Positions 29,136 to 37,353 of a stretch of DNA of 37,353 bases are shown here, piece after piece. Position 1 is the stretch's first letter. Each line of letters begins with the position of its first letter. Below the pieces are notes generated by a model. The model did no database searches, was not told the DNA's origin, and saw nothing but the letters and a program-made list of their open reading frames with translations. Source of the stretch: Zetaproteobacteria bacterium (lineage in GTDB: Bacteria; Pseudomonadota; Zetaproteobacteria; Mariprofundales; Mariprofundaceae); assembly GCA_003695905.1 (NCBI GenBank), contig RFGS01000083.1, positions 1 to 37,353 on the forward strand, read 5' to 3'. Position numbers and translations under genes: made by a program.

Positions 29136-30445
29136 AAACCTGGAGTTGGATGCTTTTGCTCTGTGGTGTCTTCGTGCTGGCCATGCCGGCTGAAGGCCAA
29201 GTCTTGAGTTTGCAAGAGGCGGTTCACCTGGCTCTGGAACGGGCGCCTGGATTCCAGGCTGACAGGGCGAAACGCGATACAGCCAAGGAAGATGTGCTGC
29301 TGGCCCGGGCTTGGCTTTTGCCTTATGTGAAGGCGAGCGCAAGCTATCGGCACCTCGAGCAGAAGTACCGCTACGCCCACCCGTTGGCGATTCCATTGCG
29401 TACCCGGCTGAATTACAATCAAAGCACCATGGCTATCCAGTTGATCCAGCCTTTGTTTCGCTTGGATCGATGGGCTGCGTGGAAGCAGGGTCAGGTTGCC
29501 GATGAAGTGGCTGAAACGGCATTGCAGCTTGCGCGCCAGGCGCTAGTGCTTGAGGTCGCCGACCGATACAGCGAAGCGTTGGTCGCGCGAATTGAGCTGG
29601 CTGCAGTGCAACGCAAACGCGATGCCATGCAACGATCGTCCGAAATGGTCGATGCGCGGTTGCGCTCAGGATTGGCCACGCGCCCGGAGCAGTTGGAGGC
29701 CCAAAGCCGGGCGCACCTCGCACAGGCTGAATGGCTGGCGGCCAAGCAGCGCTGGGACATTGCCCGGGCCCGGCTGGAGTCGTTAATCGGGCATGAGCAC
29801 CCCCCATTTCCCGAGGAGTTGCCGGAGATTTCTCTCCCGAAAGGAGATCAGGATTGGGCAGAACTGGCCCGCAACCATGCTCTCCCTGTCAAGCTTGCAA
29901 GGCTTAAATACGCAATTGCGGAGAGAGAGGTGCAGCGTTCGCTCGGTCAAGCCTTGCCTTCCGTGGACTTGGTGGCGGGCATCAGTCGTGACCGAACGAC
30001 GGATGGATTATTTGGTGCTGGTGCAACGCGCAAGGATGAAATGATTGGCATCGAGGTTGAGGTACCCATCTATGCAGGTGGTGGCACTTGGGCGCAGTTG
30101 CGCAAGTCCAAGAAACAACGCATTGAGTCCTCATTCCGCCTGCAGGATGCCGAAAGGGAGGCGATGTTGTCTGCCAGGGAGGCGTTCATGGAGATGAACT
30201 CGGCTCAGGCGCGGGAGCATGCATTGCATGAGGCTATGGTGGCGGCTGAAAGCGCGAAGCGTGCAGCCCTGATCAGCTTTGAAGCCGGCTTGTCAACGAT
30301 TGTGAGCGTGCTGGATGCAGAAAGTCGATTGGCGGATGCGAGACGTGCCTGGGCCCAGGCAAAGCGGGCAGAGTTGATGGCCAGATTGCGTCTTGACGCC
30401 AGTACCGGTCGACTGGATGTTGGTGCTTTGCCCCTTCGGCCGTAA
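29132..30445 (+). CDS. TolC-family outer membrane efflux protein
   Basis: Signal peptide MKTWSWMLLLCGVFVLAMPAEG, LSLQEAVHLALERAPGFQADRAKRD, repeated TolC halves. Confidence 0.9.
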   Translation: MKTWSWMLLLCGVFVLAMPAEGQVLSLQEAVHLALERAPGFQADRAKRDTAKEDVLLARAWLLPYVKASASYRHLEQKYRYAHPLAIPLRTRLNYNQSTMAIQLIQPLFRLDRWAAWKQGQVADEVAETALQLARQALVLEVADRYSEALVARIELAAVQRKRDAMQRSSEMVDARLRSGLATRPEQLEAQSRAHLAQAEWLAAKQRWDIARARLESLIGHEHPPFPEELPEISLPKGDQDWAELARNHALPVKLARLKYAIAEREVQRSLGQALPSVDLVAGISRDRTTDGLFGAGATRKDEMIGIEVEVPIYAGGGTWAQLRKSKKQRIESSFRLQDAEREAMLSAREAFMEMNSAQAREHALHEAMVAAESAKRAALISFEAGLSTIVSVLDAESRLADARRAWAQAKRAELMARLRLDASTGRLDVGALPLRP

Positions 30446-30490
30446 GCGCCATTTGCTTGGGGACTGGTTTCCGAAGTCAGGGAGGCAGGC

Positions 30491-31321
30491 ATGAAGCGGA
30501 AAGCTATGGTTGGAATTCTGGCCGTTCTGGTCCTCGTCTCTTGCGAACAGAGCGTCCCTGAGCAGCTGCATGGATATGTTGAGGCGGACTATGTGGATAT
30601 AGCGCCGGCTGTCGCCGGGCGCTTGCAGCATGTCGTTCGTCGTGGGCAACATCTCCGGCAAGGTGAGCCGTTGTTTGAGCTTGAGCAGGATCCCGAATCC
30701 TTGAATGTGCAGCGGCTGGAGGCTGAATTGAAGGCCAATGAGGCACTACTTGCTGAGGCCGAGCTCGGACTGAGTCTGGCACATCGTTCAGTCTTGCGTC
30801 TACGCAGACTAGCCAGCAAGCAATTCGTAAGCGAAGAGAAACTGGACCAAGTAAACACGGCTGCGAATCAGGCCCAGGCCAGAGTGGATAGCCTTCATGC
30901 CCGAAACGATGCCATTCGCGCCGAGTTGAAACAGCTGCAATGGATCCTTGGGCAAAAACGTCAGATGGCGCCGGTTGCCGGCTGGGTTGAGGATGTATTC
31001 TACGAAGTGGGGGAATGGGTAGGCCCGCAACGGCCTGTTGTTCGCCTGTTGCCAGAGAAAGGGATAAAGATTCGCTTCTATGTGCCGGAGGCACGTCTTT
31101 CCACCATCGATATCGGTACGGTTGTGGTTGTCCATCTTGATGGTATTGCAGAACCGCTGCGGGCTAAAGTGAGCTATATTGCAGACAGGGCAGAGTTCAC
31201 ACCGCCGGTGATCTATTCAGAGGACTTACGAGCGCATCTTGTTTATCGCGTCGAGGCGCTGCCGATTGCCTGGGAAGGGCCGCTTCATCCAGGTCAGCCG
31301 GTGGATATCGATATCCGATGA
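30491..31321 (+). CDS. HlyD-family periplasmic adaptor (YbhG-like)
   Basis: Lipobox-like VLVLVSC; GYVEADYVDIAPAVAGRLQHVVRRGQHLRQGEPLFELEQD; APVAGWVEDVFYEVGEWV. Confidence 0.88.
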   Translation: MKRKAMVGILAVLVLVSCEQSVPEQLHGYVEADYVDIAPAVAGRLQHVVRRGQHLRQGEPLFELEQDPESLNVQRLEAELKANEALLAEAELGLSLAHRSVLRLRRLASKQFVSEEKLDQVNTAANQAQARVDSLHARNDAIRAELKQLQWILGQKRQMAPVAGWVEDVFYEVGEWVGPQRPVVRLLPEKGIKIRFYVPEARLSTIDIGTVVVVHLDGIAEPLRAKVSYIADRAEFTPPVIYSEDLRAHLVYRVEALPIAWEGPLHPGQPVDIDIR

Positions 31322-32223
31322 ATGCGATTGAGGTTACCGCTCTTGGAAAATCCTTTGCCGGCCAGTGGGTGGTGCGCGATCTGTCATTGTCGATTCGGCG
31401 CGGGGAGATTTTTGCTTTTCTCGGGCCCAACGGATCTGGGAAGACCACGACGATGCGCATGCTCTCAGGTCTTCTGACACCTGATGCGGGGCAAGGGGTA
31501 TGTCTGGGCCTCGATCTGGTACGTGACCGGCAGGCACTGAGGGAACGGATCGGCTATGTATCCCAGCATTTCAGCCTTTACGAAGATTTGACGGTCCGTG
31601 AAAATCTGGATTTTGTATTGCGCATTCATGGCAAAACCAGAGGAGACTGGGAGAAGAGCGTCCAACGTTTTGACCTCCAACCGTTTGTCAACCGATTGGC
31701 TGGACAGCTGTCTGGTGGATGGAAGCAGAGGCTGGCACTGGCATGCGCGCTGATCCACCGCCCCGACGTGTTGCTGCTTGATGAACCCACCAGCGGCATT
31801 GATCCCGAGGCACGGCGTTTTTTCTGGCGCGTCATCCAGGAGGAGGTTTCCTCCGGATGCACGGTGATGATCAGTACGCATTATCTTGATGAAGTCCAGC
31901 AGTATTGCGATCGACTGGCTTATTTGATGCAGGGGCGCTTGCTGGTCATGGGCACGGTCGACGAAATCATTTCAGCATCAGGGCTGGTGGCCATCCAGAT
32001 CCTGCGTGCTGGCTTTGAGGTTGCGAAAAAGGCGGAATATCAGCCCGGCGTTGAACATGTAGCGCAGACAACCTCGGGTGTTTTGCTAACCGGTCGGGAT
32101 CTGGAACGGCTGGAGGTCTGTGCTGAGCGCATTGCACAGGGATTGCCTGCGGAAGCGGTTGCACCGCGATTGGAAGAGGTGTTTCTTCATTTGGCTCGCA
32201 GCGGCGAGAGGAGAAGGGCATGA
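31318..32223 (+). CDS. ABC transporter ATP-binding protein (single NBD)
   Basis: Walker A GPNGSGKTTTM, signature LSGGWKQRLALACAL, Walker B VLLLDEPTSGID. Confidence 0.95.
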   Translation: MNAIEVTALGKSFAGQWVVRDLSLSIRRGEIFAFLGPNGSGKTTTMRMLSGLLTPDAGQGVCLGLDLVRDRQALRERIGYVSQHFSLYEDLTVRENLDFVLRIHGKTRGDWEKSVQRFDLQPFVNRLAGQLSGGWKQRLALACALIHRPDVLLLDEPTSGIDPEARRFFWRVIQEEVSSGCTVMISTHYLDEVQQYCDRLAYLMQGRLLVMGTVDEIISASGLVAIQILRAGFEVAKKAEYQPGVEHVAQTTSGVLLTGRDLERLEVCAERIAQGLPAEAVAPRLEEVFLHLARSGERRRA

Positions 32224-33341
32224 GACCCCTGAGCTTGGCAGGCATGCGGCGTTTGCTGGCGATGATTGCCAAGGAATTTATTCAGATGCGTCGGGACCGT
32301 CTGACCTTTGCCATGATGCTCGGCATTCCTGTCATTCAGTTGACGCTGTTCGGCTTTGCGATCAATACCGACCCCAAGCATTTGTCCACGGCTATTGTCA
32401 TACATGAACCCTCGGCATGGAGTCGGACAATTCTCGATGCTGTAGCGCGCACCGGCTATTTCGACTTTCTGGACAAGCCGGTCTCCCACGAGCAGGCAGA
32501 TCTCCTGCTGCGCCGCGGTGAGGTCCAGTTTGTGATCGAGTTTCCCGATCAATTCTCCAAGAAACTGGTGCGTGGGGAGCATCCATCTCTTCTGGTTATT
32601 GCAGATGCGACTGATCCGGTGACCATCGGCAACGCCCTGACCTCGCTTGCAGCAATGCCGAAACAATTGACCGGTAGGCTCCCCGGTAGAGCGGATGCCC
32701 CGTTCAGTATCATCATTCATCGGCGGTACAATCCAGAAGGTATCACCCAATATAATATCGTTCCGGCCCTGATGGGCGTGATTCTGACGATGACCATGGT
32801 GTTAGTGACCTCGGTTGCCATCACGAGGGAGCATGAGCGGGGCACAATGGAGTATCTTCTTGTTACCCCGGTTCGTCCAATCGAGGTCATGGTGGGCAAG
32901 CTTGTCCCCTACATCCTTGTGGGTTATCTGCAGGTGGCTCTCGTGCTGTTGGCTGCCATCTTCCTGTTCCATGTGCCGATTCGGGGCAGCGTGGGTCTAG
33001 TGCTGCTGCTGATGCTTCCATTCATTGCGGCCAATCTGGCCATGGGAATCACATTTTCGACGATGGCACGCAACCAGATGCAGGCCATGCAGATGAGCTT
33101 CTTCTTTTTTCTGCCATCCATCCTGTTGTCGGGGTTCATGTTTCCATTTCGAGGCATGCCCGACTGGGCCCAATGGCTTGGCGAGGGGCTGCCGCTAACA
33201 CATTTTCTGCGCATTGTGCGCGGCGTCCTGCTTAAGCAGGCTCAAGCCTCTGAAGTGTTGGTGGAACTCTGGCCGATTCTGATCTTTTTTCTATTGGCTA
33301 TGGCCGTTGCCGTGATTCGTTATCGTCGTACGCTGGATTGA
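32220..33341 (+). CDS. ABC-2 type transporter permease (YbhR/YbhS-like)
   Basis: KEFIQMRRDRLTFAMMLGIPVIQLTLFGFAINTDPKH, EHERGTMEYLLVTPVRPIEVMVGKLVPY, six-TM layout. Confidence 0.93.
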   Translation: MRPLSLAGMRRLLAMIAKEFIQMRRDRLTFAMMLGIPVIQLTLFGFAINTDPKHLSTAIVIHEPSAWSRTILDAVARTGYFDFLDKPVSHEQADLLLRRGEVQFVIEFPDQFSKKLVRGEHPSLLVIADATDPVTIGNALTSLAAMPKQLTGRLPGRADAPFSIIIHRRYNPEGITQYNIVPALMGVILTMTMVLVTSVAITREHERGTMEYLLVTPVRPIEVMVGKLVPYILVGYLQVALVLLAAIFLFHVPIRGSVGLVLLLMLPFIAANLAMGITFSTMARNQMQAMQMSFFFFLPSILLSGFMFPFRGMPDWAQWLGEGLPLTHFLRIVRGVLLKQAQASEVLVELWPILIFFLLAMAVAVIRYRRTLD

Positions 33342-33365
33342 TCGGAAGCTCGCAGCAGGGAAGGA

Positions 33366-34046
33366 TCAGGTGCGTGGGGGATCTCCACGTTCGCTTGCTT
33401 GTATACATCTAGCCCCGAGAGGGCAGCCATGGCATCGTGGGACATGGCGGCAATGCTGTTTGGCATGCTCAACGATCAGGGCGTGGAATTCGTTGAACAT
33501 GTCTGCATCTCTTGGCAGATGTTTATGAAAGAGGCATTGGACTTGGTCATAGGAAACCTTGTGCGGAAGAAAGCCGAGACGTGCGAGCAGGCGCTTGGTA
33601 TAGGCATCGACCACGAAGACCGGCCGAGTCCATGCATAGAGCAGCATCGAATCGGCTGTTTCAGGTCCTATGCCATGGATAGCCAGCAGCATGGAGCGGA
33701 GTGTTCCGGTTTCCAGCGTTGCCAGCTTCGCTAAGCCGCCATGATCCAGAATGAAACGGATGAAGGCTTTCAGGCGCCAGCATTTTTGCCGGTAAAAACC
33801 GGCGGGGCGGATCAGGTTCATCAGTTGCTCGGACGGCATTTGATTCAAGCTCTCGGGATCAAGGGCGGTGGCATGACGCAATCGTTTGATGGCCTTTTCG
33901 ACATTGGACCAGTTTGTGTTCTGAGTCAGGATGGCACCGATACAAACCTCAAAGGGGGAATCTGCCGGCCACCAGTGCTGCGGTCCATAAGCACTGTACA
34001 AGCGCCGATACATGTCCAACAGCTCAAGCTCCACGTTGGCGTACAA
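33366..34046 (-). CDS. endonuclease III-related HhH-GPD DNA glycosylase with 4Fe-4S motif
   Basis: AILTQNTNWSNVEKAI, HhH IHGIGPETADSMLLYA, VVDAYTKRLLARLG, C-x5-C-x2-C-x5-C (CRHVPRCHGCPLGARC). Confidence 0.87.
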   Translation of the reverse strand: MYANVELELLDMYRRLYSAYGPQHWWPADSPFEVCIGAILTQNTNWSNVEKAIKRLRHATALDPESLNQMPSEQLMNLIRPAGFYRQKCWRLKAFIRFILDHGGLAKLATLETGTLRSMLLAIHGIGPETADSMLLYAWTRPVFVVDAYTKRLLARLGFLPHKVSYDQVQCLFHKHLPRDADMFNEFHALIVEHAKQHCRHVPRCHGCPLGARCIQASERGDPPRT

Positions 34047-34797
34047 TCCTTTTCAGTTGTCGGATTTCCTTTCGTGTCAGTGGGCGCCAGGCATTTCGGG
34101 GCATGTCCGGATCCAGGCGTAGGGGGCCGAAACGCGTCCGAATCAGACGGCGAACCGGATGCCCTAGGGATTCCAGTGTGCGACGGACTTCGCGCCAGCG
34201 CCCCCTGCGAATGGTGAGGGTCAGCCAGCTGTGGCTGCCCGATTCGGCATCGACGATAACCTCCCACGGGTCACTGCTTTCTCCCTGTCCGATATCCAGA
34301 CCTCCTCGGCGTAGCATGGCCAGTTCCTCAAGCGTCAGATGTCCATGCACCCTGGCCCGGTATTCGCGGGGCAGGCGCATGCCTGGGCTGGTTAGTAATC
34401 GGGCAAGCTCGCCATCATCGGTGAGCAGAAGTAACCCCTCGGTATCCATGTCCAGCCTGCCCACGCTCTGGACATTGGGAGGTACATCTAATTGATCATA
34501 AATCAGGGGTCGGCCTCGGGCATCCTTGCGTGAGCAGATCAGTCCTCTTGGTTTGTTGTACATGATATAGGTGTACTGCGTTCTCGGTGTGACTGGCACA
34601 CCGTCGACGCAAACTCGGTCCCCTGCACCAACGCGTGCGCCTGGCTGCTTGATGATTCTTCCATTGATGCTGACCCTACCTTCAGCGAGCCAGGCATCCG
34701 CTACCCGTCGGGAGCATAGACCGCATTGGGCAAGAAAACGGTTGATACGAATGCCTTCGTTTTGTTTTACATCGTGCCGAGAATTACGGTTTTTCAT
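34024..34797 (-). CDS. rluB: 23S rRNA pseudouridine synthase (RluB/RsuA family)
   Basis: S4 domain RINRFLAQCGLCSRRVADAWLAEGRVSING, VGRLDMDTEGLLLLTDDGELARLL; located next to scpA/scpB. Confidence 0.88.
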   Translation of the reverse strand: MKNRNSRHDVKQNEGIRINRFLAQCGLCSRRVADAWLAEGRVSINGRIIKQPGARVGAGDRVCVDGVPVTPRTQYTYIMYNKPRGLICSRKDARGRPLIYDQLDVPPNVQSVGRLDMDTEGLLLLTDDGELARLLTSPGMRLPREYRARVHGHLTLEELAMLRRGGLDIGQGESSDPWEVIVDAESGSHSWLTLTIRRGRWREVRRTLESLGHPVRRLIRTRFGPLRLDPDMPRNAWRPLTRKEIRQLKRIVRQRGA

Positions 34798-35362
34798 GGG
34801 ATTCTATGGCTTCTTTCCTGGTATCCGCGATGTTTTCGAGAACTAGCTGTTCGATTTCTCCCTCATCAAGAAGTTGGGAAGCATCGGGTAGGTCATCTAG
34901 TGAATTAAGGCTAAAGTCGATGAGAAACTGTCGTGTTGTCGCCAGCAGTTGAGGCCTGCCAGGGACTTCCTTTCGCCCGACCACCTTGATCCAACCGCGT
35001 TCCTGCAATGTAGAGATGATGGAACTTGATGTCTTGATGCCGCGTAATGCCTCGATTTCGGCACGGGTGACAGGTTGTCGATAGGCAATGATGGCCAGCG
35101 TTTCCAGCAGGGCACGCGAAAGTTTCGGGGGACGGCTTTCCCACAGGCGTCGGACGATTTCGGCCTGGCCCGGGTCCGTGCGGAACTGCCAGCCCTCAGC
35201 AATCCTGCATAGGCGAATGCCGCGATCGGCATACTCTGTCTGCAGTTCAGCCAGCAACTGATGAATCTCGTTGCTTGAGGCCTGAGTCAGTTCTCTCAGG
35301 CGCTGCATGCTCAGTGGCACATCCGAGGCGAAGATGAGGGCTTCAAGCTGTTGTTTCAGCAT
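34784..35362 (-). CDS. scpB: segregation and condensation protein B
   Basis: LEALIFASDVPLSMQRL, ETLAIIAYRQPVTRAEIEALRGIKTSSSIISTLQERGWIKVVGRKEVPGRPQLLATT. Start at MLKQQ (35362) preferred. Confidence 0.94.
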   Translation of the reverse strand: MLKQQLEALIFASDVPLSMQRLRELTQASSNEIHQLLAELQTEYADRGIRLCRIAEGWQFRTDPGQAEIVRRLWESRPPKLSRALLETLAIIAYRQPVTRAEIEALRGIKTSSSIISTLQERGWIKVVGRKEVPGRPQLLATTRQFLIDFSLNSLDDLPDASQLLDEGEIEQLVLENIADTRKEAIESHEKP

Positions 35363-36116
35363 GTTCTTCCTCGCGACGCAGAAGCGTGATCGGGCCAAAT
35401 GCCTGAGATTGTATGACAACAATGGCCTGTTGTCTCCAAAGTTCGAGCAGGGCCAAGATGGTCGTGACCAGGGCCTCTTTCCCTGGTTGGCTTTCAAGGA
35501 ATTCATTCAGCTCAATTCGCCCTTGTTGCAGCCGTTCGAGCAATTTCCCCATCTGTTCCCGGACACTGATGGTTTCAGTGAAGATTCGATGTCTGACTTC
35601 ACCACCCACGCGGCGCAGTACCCGGCGGAATGCAGTCAGCAGCATGGAGAGGTCGGCCTCTGGGAGGGGGCGTTGGACTTCCTTGGCTTCAGGAAAGATA
35701 GGGCGCAGAAAAATGTCGCGCAGAACCCGGGGGCGTTCGTCGAGTTCGGCTGCGAGTGTGCGGAACTGTTCATAAGCAATCAACTGGGCTACTAGTTCCT
35801 GGCGTGGATCAATCTCGTTGCCTTCATCATCTGTCTCTTGTCGTGGAAGCAACATACGGGATTTTAGTTGCATCAACGTGCTGGCCATGACCAGATAGTC
35901 GCCCGCAGCTTCAAGGTCGATGGCAGTTTGCCGTTCGAGAATCTCCATGTACTGGCGGGCAATCAAGGCGATGGGGATATCGAAGATATCGAGCTCCTGA
36001 CTACGGATGAGGTGCAACAGCACATCCAGAGGACCCTCGAACTGTTCCAGTCGAACCTCGGGCAAGGAACGGGCGGGGGCATGATGCTCAGGGAACGCTT
36101 GATCTGTTGTCATCAA
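35343..36116 (-). CDS. scpA: segregation and condensation protein A
   Basis: LEQFEGPLDVLLHLIRSQELDIFDIPIALIARQYMEIL, YLVMASTLMQLKSRMLLP. Confidence 0.95.
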   Translation of the reverse strand: MMTTDQAFPEHHAPARSLPEVRLEQFEGPLDVLLHLIRSQELDIFDIPIALIARQYMEILERQTAIDLEAAGDYLVMASTLMQLKSRMLLPRQETDDEGNEIDPRQELVAQLIAYEQFRTLAAELDERPRVLRDIFLRPIFPEAKEVQRPLPEADLSMLLTAFRRVLRRVGGEVRHRIFTETISVREQMGKLLERLQQGRIELNEFLESQPGKEALVTTILALLELWRQQAIVVIQSQAFGPITLLRREEEHAETTA

Positions 36117-37147
36117 ACCCTATAGCTCATTTTTAGCGAGCGCCTCACCTTGTCCATGGTTCTCATGGCCAGACGACGGGCCTTTTCATTGCCCGCACGA
36201 ACGATATCGTGCAGATCATCGGGATGCGCTGCAATCTCATCCCTTCGGGCGCGGATGGGTTGCAGCTCCTCTTCCAGATGCCCAAGCAGACAGCCTTTGC
36301 ATTCCAGGCAGCCAATGGATGCTGTCGTGCAGCCTTCTTGTACCCATGCGCGTTCATCCTCGCTTGAGTAAACCTTGTGAAAGTCCCAGACAGGACAATT
36401 TTCCGGGTTGCCAGGATCACTTCGTTTCACGCGTGCCGGATCGGTTGGCATGGTTTTGACTTTTTTTTCGGTTACCTTCCATTCCTCCGAAAGTTCAATG
36501 GTGTTTCCATAGGACTTGCTCATCTTGCGCCCATCAAGACCTGGCAGTTTGGATGTGGGCATGAGCAGGGATGCCGGTTCCGGAAACAGTGGAGGAACAC
36601 CCTGTCGGTACAGATGGTTGAAGCGGCGCGCGACTTCACGCGTCAGTTCCACATGCGGAACCTGGTCCTCGCCAACCGGCACGGCCTCGGCCTGATAGAT
36701 CAGGATATCAGCAGCTTGCAGCAGTGGATAGCCGAGAAAGCCATAGGTGCCCAAATCTTTCTCCCGGAGCTGATCGATTTGGTCCTTATAGGTTGGCACG
36801 CGTTCCAGCCATGAAATCGGCGTAATGAAGGAAAACAGCAGGTGGAGCTCTGCATGTTCTGGAACCTCGGACTGGATGAATACAATGGCCTTTTCGGGGT
36901 CAATCCCGACAGCAAGCCAGTCAATGAGCATGTCCCAGATCGTCGTACGGACAATTTCCGGATTGGCGTAATCGGTGGTCAGCGCATGCCAGTCAGCAGC
37001 AAAGAAAAGGCATTGATGTTGGTTTTGCAATGCCAGCCAGTTTTCCAGCACACCCTTATAGTGGCCAAGGTGAAGCCTGCCGGTAGGGCGCATGCCCGAG
37101 AGGATACGCAAGCGTCTGGAATCTTTAGGTTGTGAATTCTGACTCAC
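36113..37147 (-). CDS. trpS: tryptophanyl-tRNA synthetase with probable 4Fe-4S cysteine motif
   Basis: SGMRPTGRLHLGHYKGVLENW, KMSKSYGNTIELS, GFLGYPLLQAADILIY. GTG start at 37147 (AGGAG upstream) is a guess; track start 37231. Confidence 0.94.
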   Translation of the reverse strand: MSQNSQPKDSRRLRILSGMRPTGRLHLGHYKGVLENWLALQNQHQCLFFAADWHALTTDYANPEIVRTTIWDMLIDWLAVGIDPEKAIVFIQSEVPEHAELHLLFSFITPISWLERVPTYKDQIDQLREKDLGTYGFLGYPLLQAADILIYQAEAVPVGEDQVPHVELTREVARRFNHLYRQGVPPLFPEPASLLMPTSKLPGLDGRKMSKSYGNTIELSEEWKVTEKKVKTMPTDPARVKRSDPGNPENCPVWDFHKVYSSEDERAWVQEGCTTASIGCLECKGCLLGHLEEELQPIRARRDEIAAHPDDLHDIVRAGNEKARRLAMRTMDKVRRSLKMSYRV

Positions 37148-37222
37148 CGGCACATACTCCTGCTGTTTGATCGTTGAGCGAACGATAGCAAACCGCTTCG
37201 GCGAATGCGACGGATAAGGCCA

Positions 37223-37250
37223 TTGACGCACACGGAGCGCTCACTAAAAT
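37223..37250 (+). promoter_or_regulatory. sigma70-like promoter for the tRNA gene
   Basis: TTGACG (37223-37228), 16-nt spacer, TAAAAT (37245-37250), then GC-rich GCGCC discriminator 27 nt before the tRNA. Confidence 0.65.
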
Positions 37251-37276
37251 GCGCCTCCGTAGACAAGTAAGTCATA

Positions 37277-37353
37277 GGCGCTTTAGCTCAGTTGGTTAGA
37301 GCAGCGGAATCATAATCCGCGTGTCCGGGGTTCGAGTCCCTGAAGCGCCACCA
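37277..37353 (+). tRNA. tRNA-Met (anticodon CAU), elongator-like, CCA encoded
   Basis: GGCGCTT...AAGCGCC acceptor stem (7/7), D-loop TAGCTCAGTTGGTTAGAGCA, anticodon stem-loop GCGGA-ATCATAA-TCCGC, TTCGAGT T-loop, terminal CCA. A tRNA-Ile2 (lysidine) identity is not formally excluded. Confidence 0.93.

Overview
The window is a gene-dense (about 95% coding) proteobacterial chromosome segment. Gene content is mostly housekeeping, plus one efflux island. I see no CRISPR array, IS element, prophage or rRNA. From left to right: the 3' end of a GDP-L-fucose synthase gene; small membrane and cell-wall genes; slyD; a minus-strand block orfX-hemA-prfA-prmC; a GAF/GGDEF/EAL protein; a plus-strand run of class-V aminotransferase-serA-hisZ-purA-Fe-ADH; minus-strand pgsA, trmL and trxA; midA-like, Ser/Thr kinase, rlmD-like and peptide-binding lipoprotein genes; a minus-strand dapE-queF-dapF block; a tetR-MFP-RND-tolC-HlyD-ABC-ABC2 export operon of about 9 kb; a minus-strand trpS-scpA-scpB-rluB-EndoIII-like block; and a tRNA-Met(CAU) at the right edge. 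Points most worth a second look: (1) a DnaA-box cluster next to an AT-rich palindrome in the only sizeable intergenic gap (pgsA/trmL); (2) a composite RND plus ABC exporter operon under an apparent TetR operator; (3) a transmembrane Ser/Thr kinase with an N-terminal zinc ribbon and an unrecognised C-terminal beta-rich domain; (4) a 4Fe-4S-type cysteine motif in TrpRS; (5) a 253-nt antisense overlap of a substrate-binding-protein ORF into dapF; (6) a terminator-like perfect palindrome in the trmL leader. None of these is established as a new system by sequence alone. All calls come from reading the translations and motifs by eye. No database search was run.
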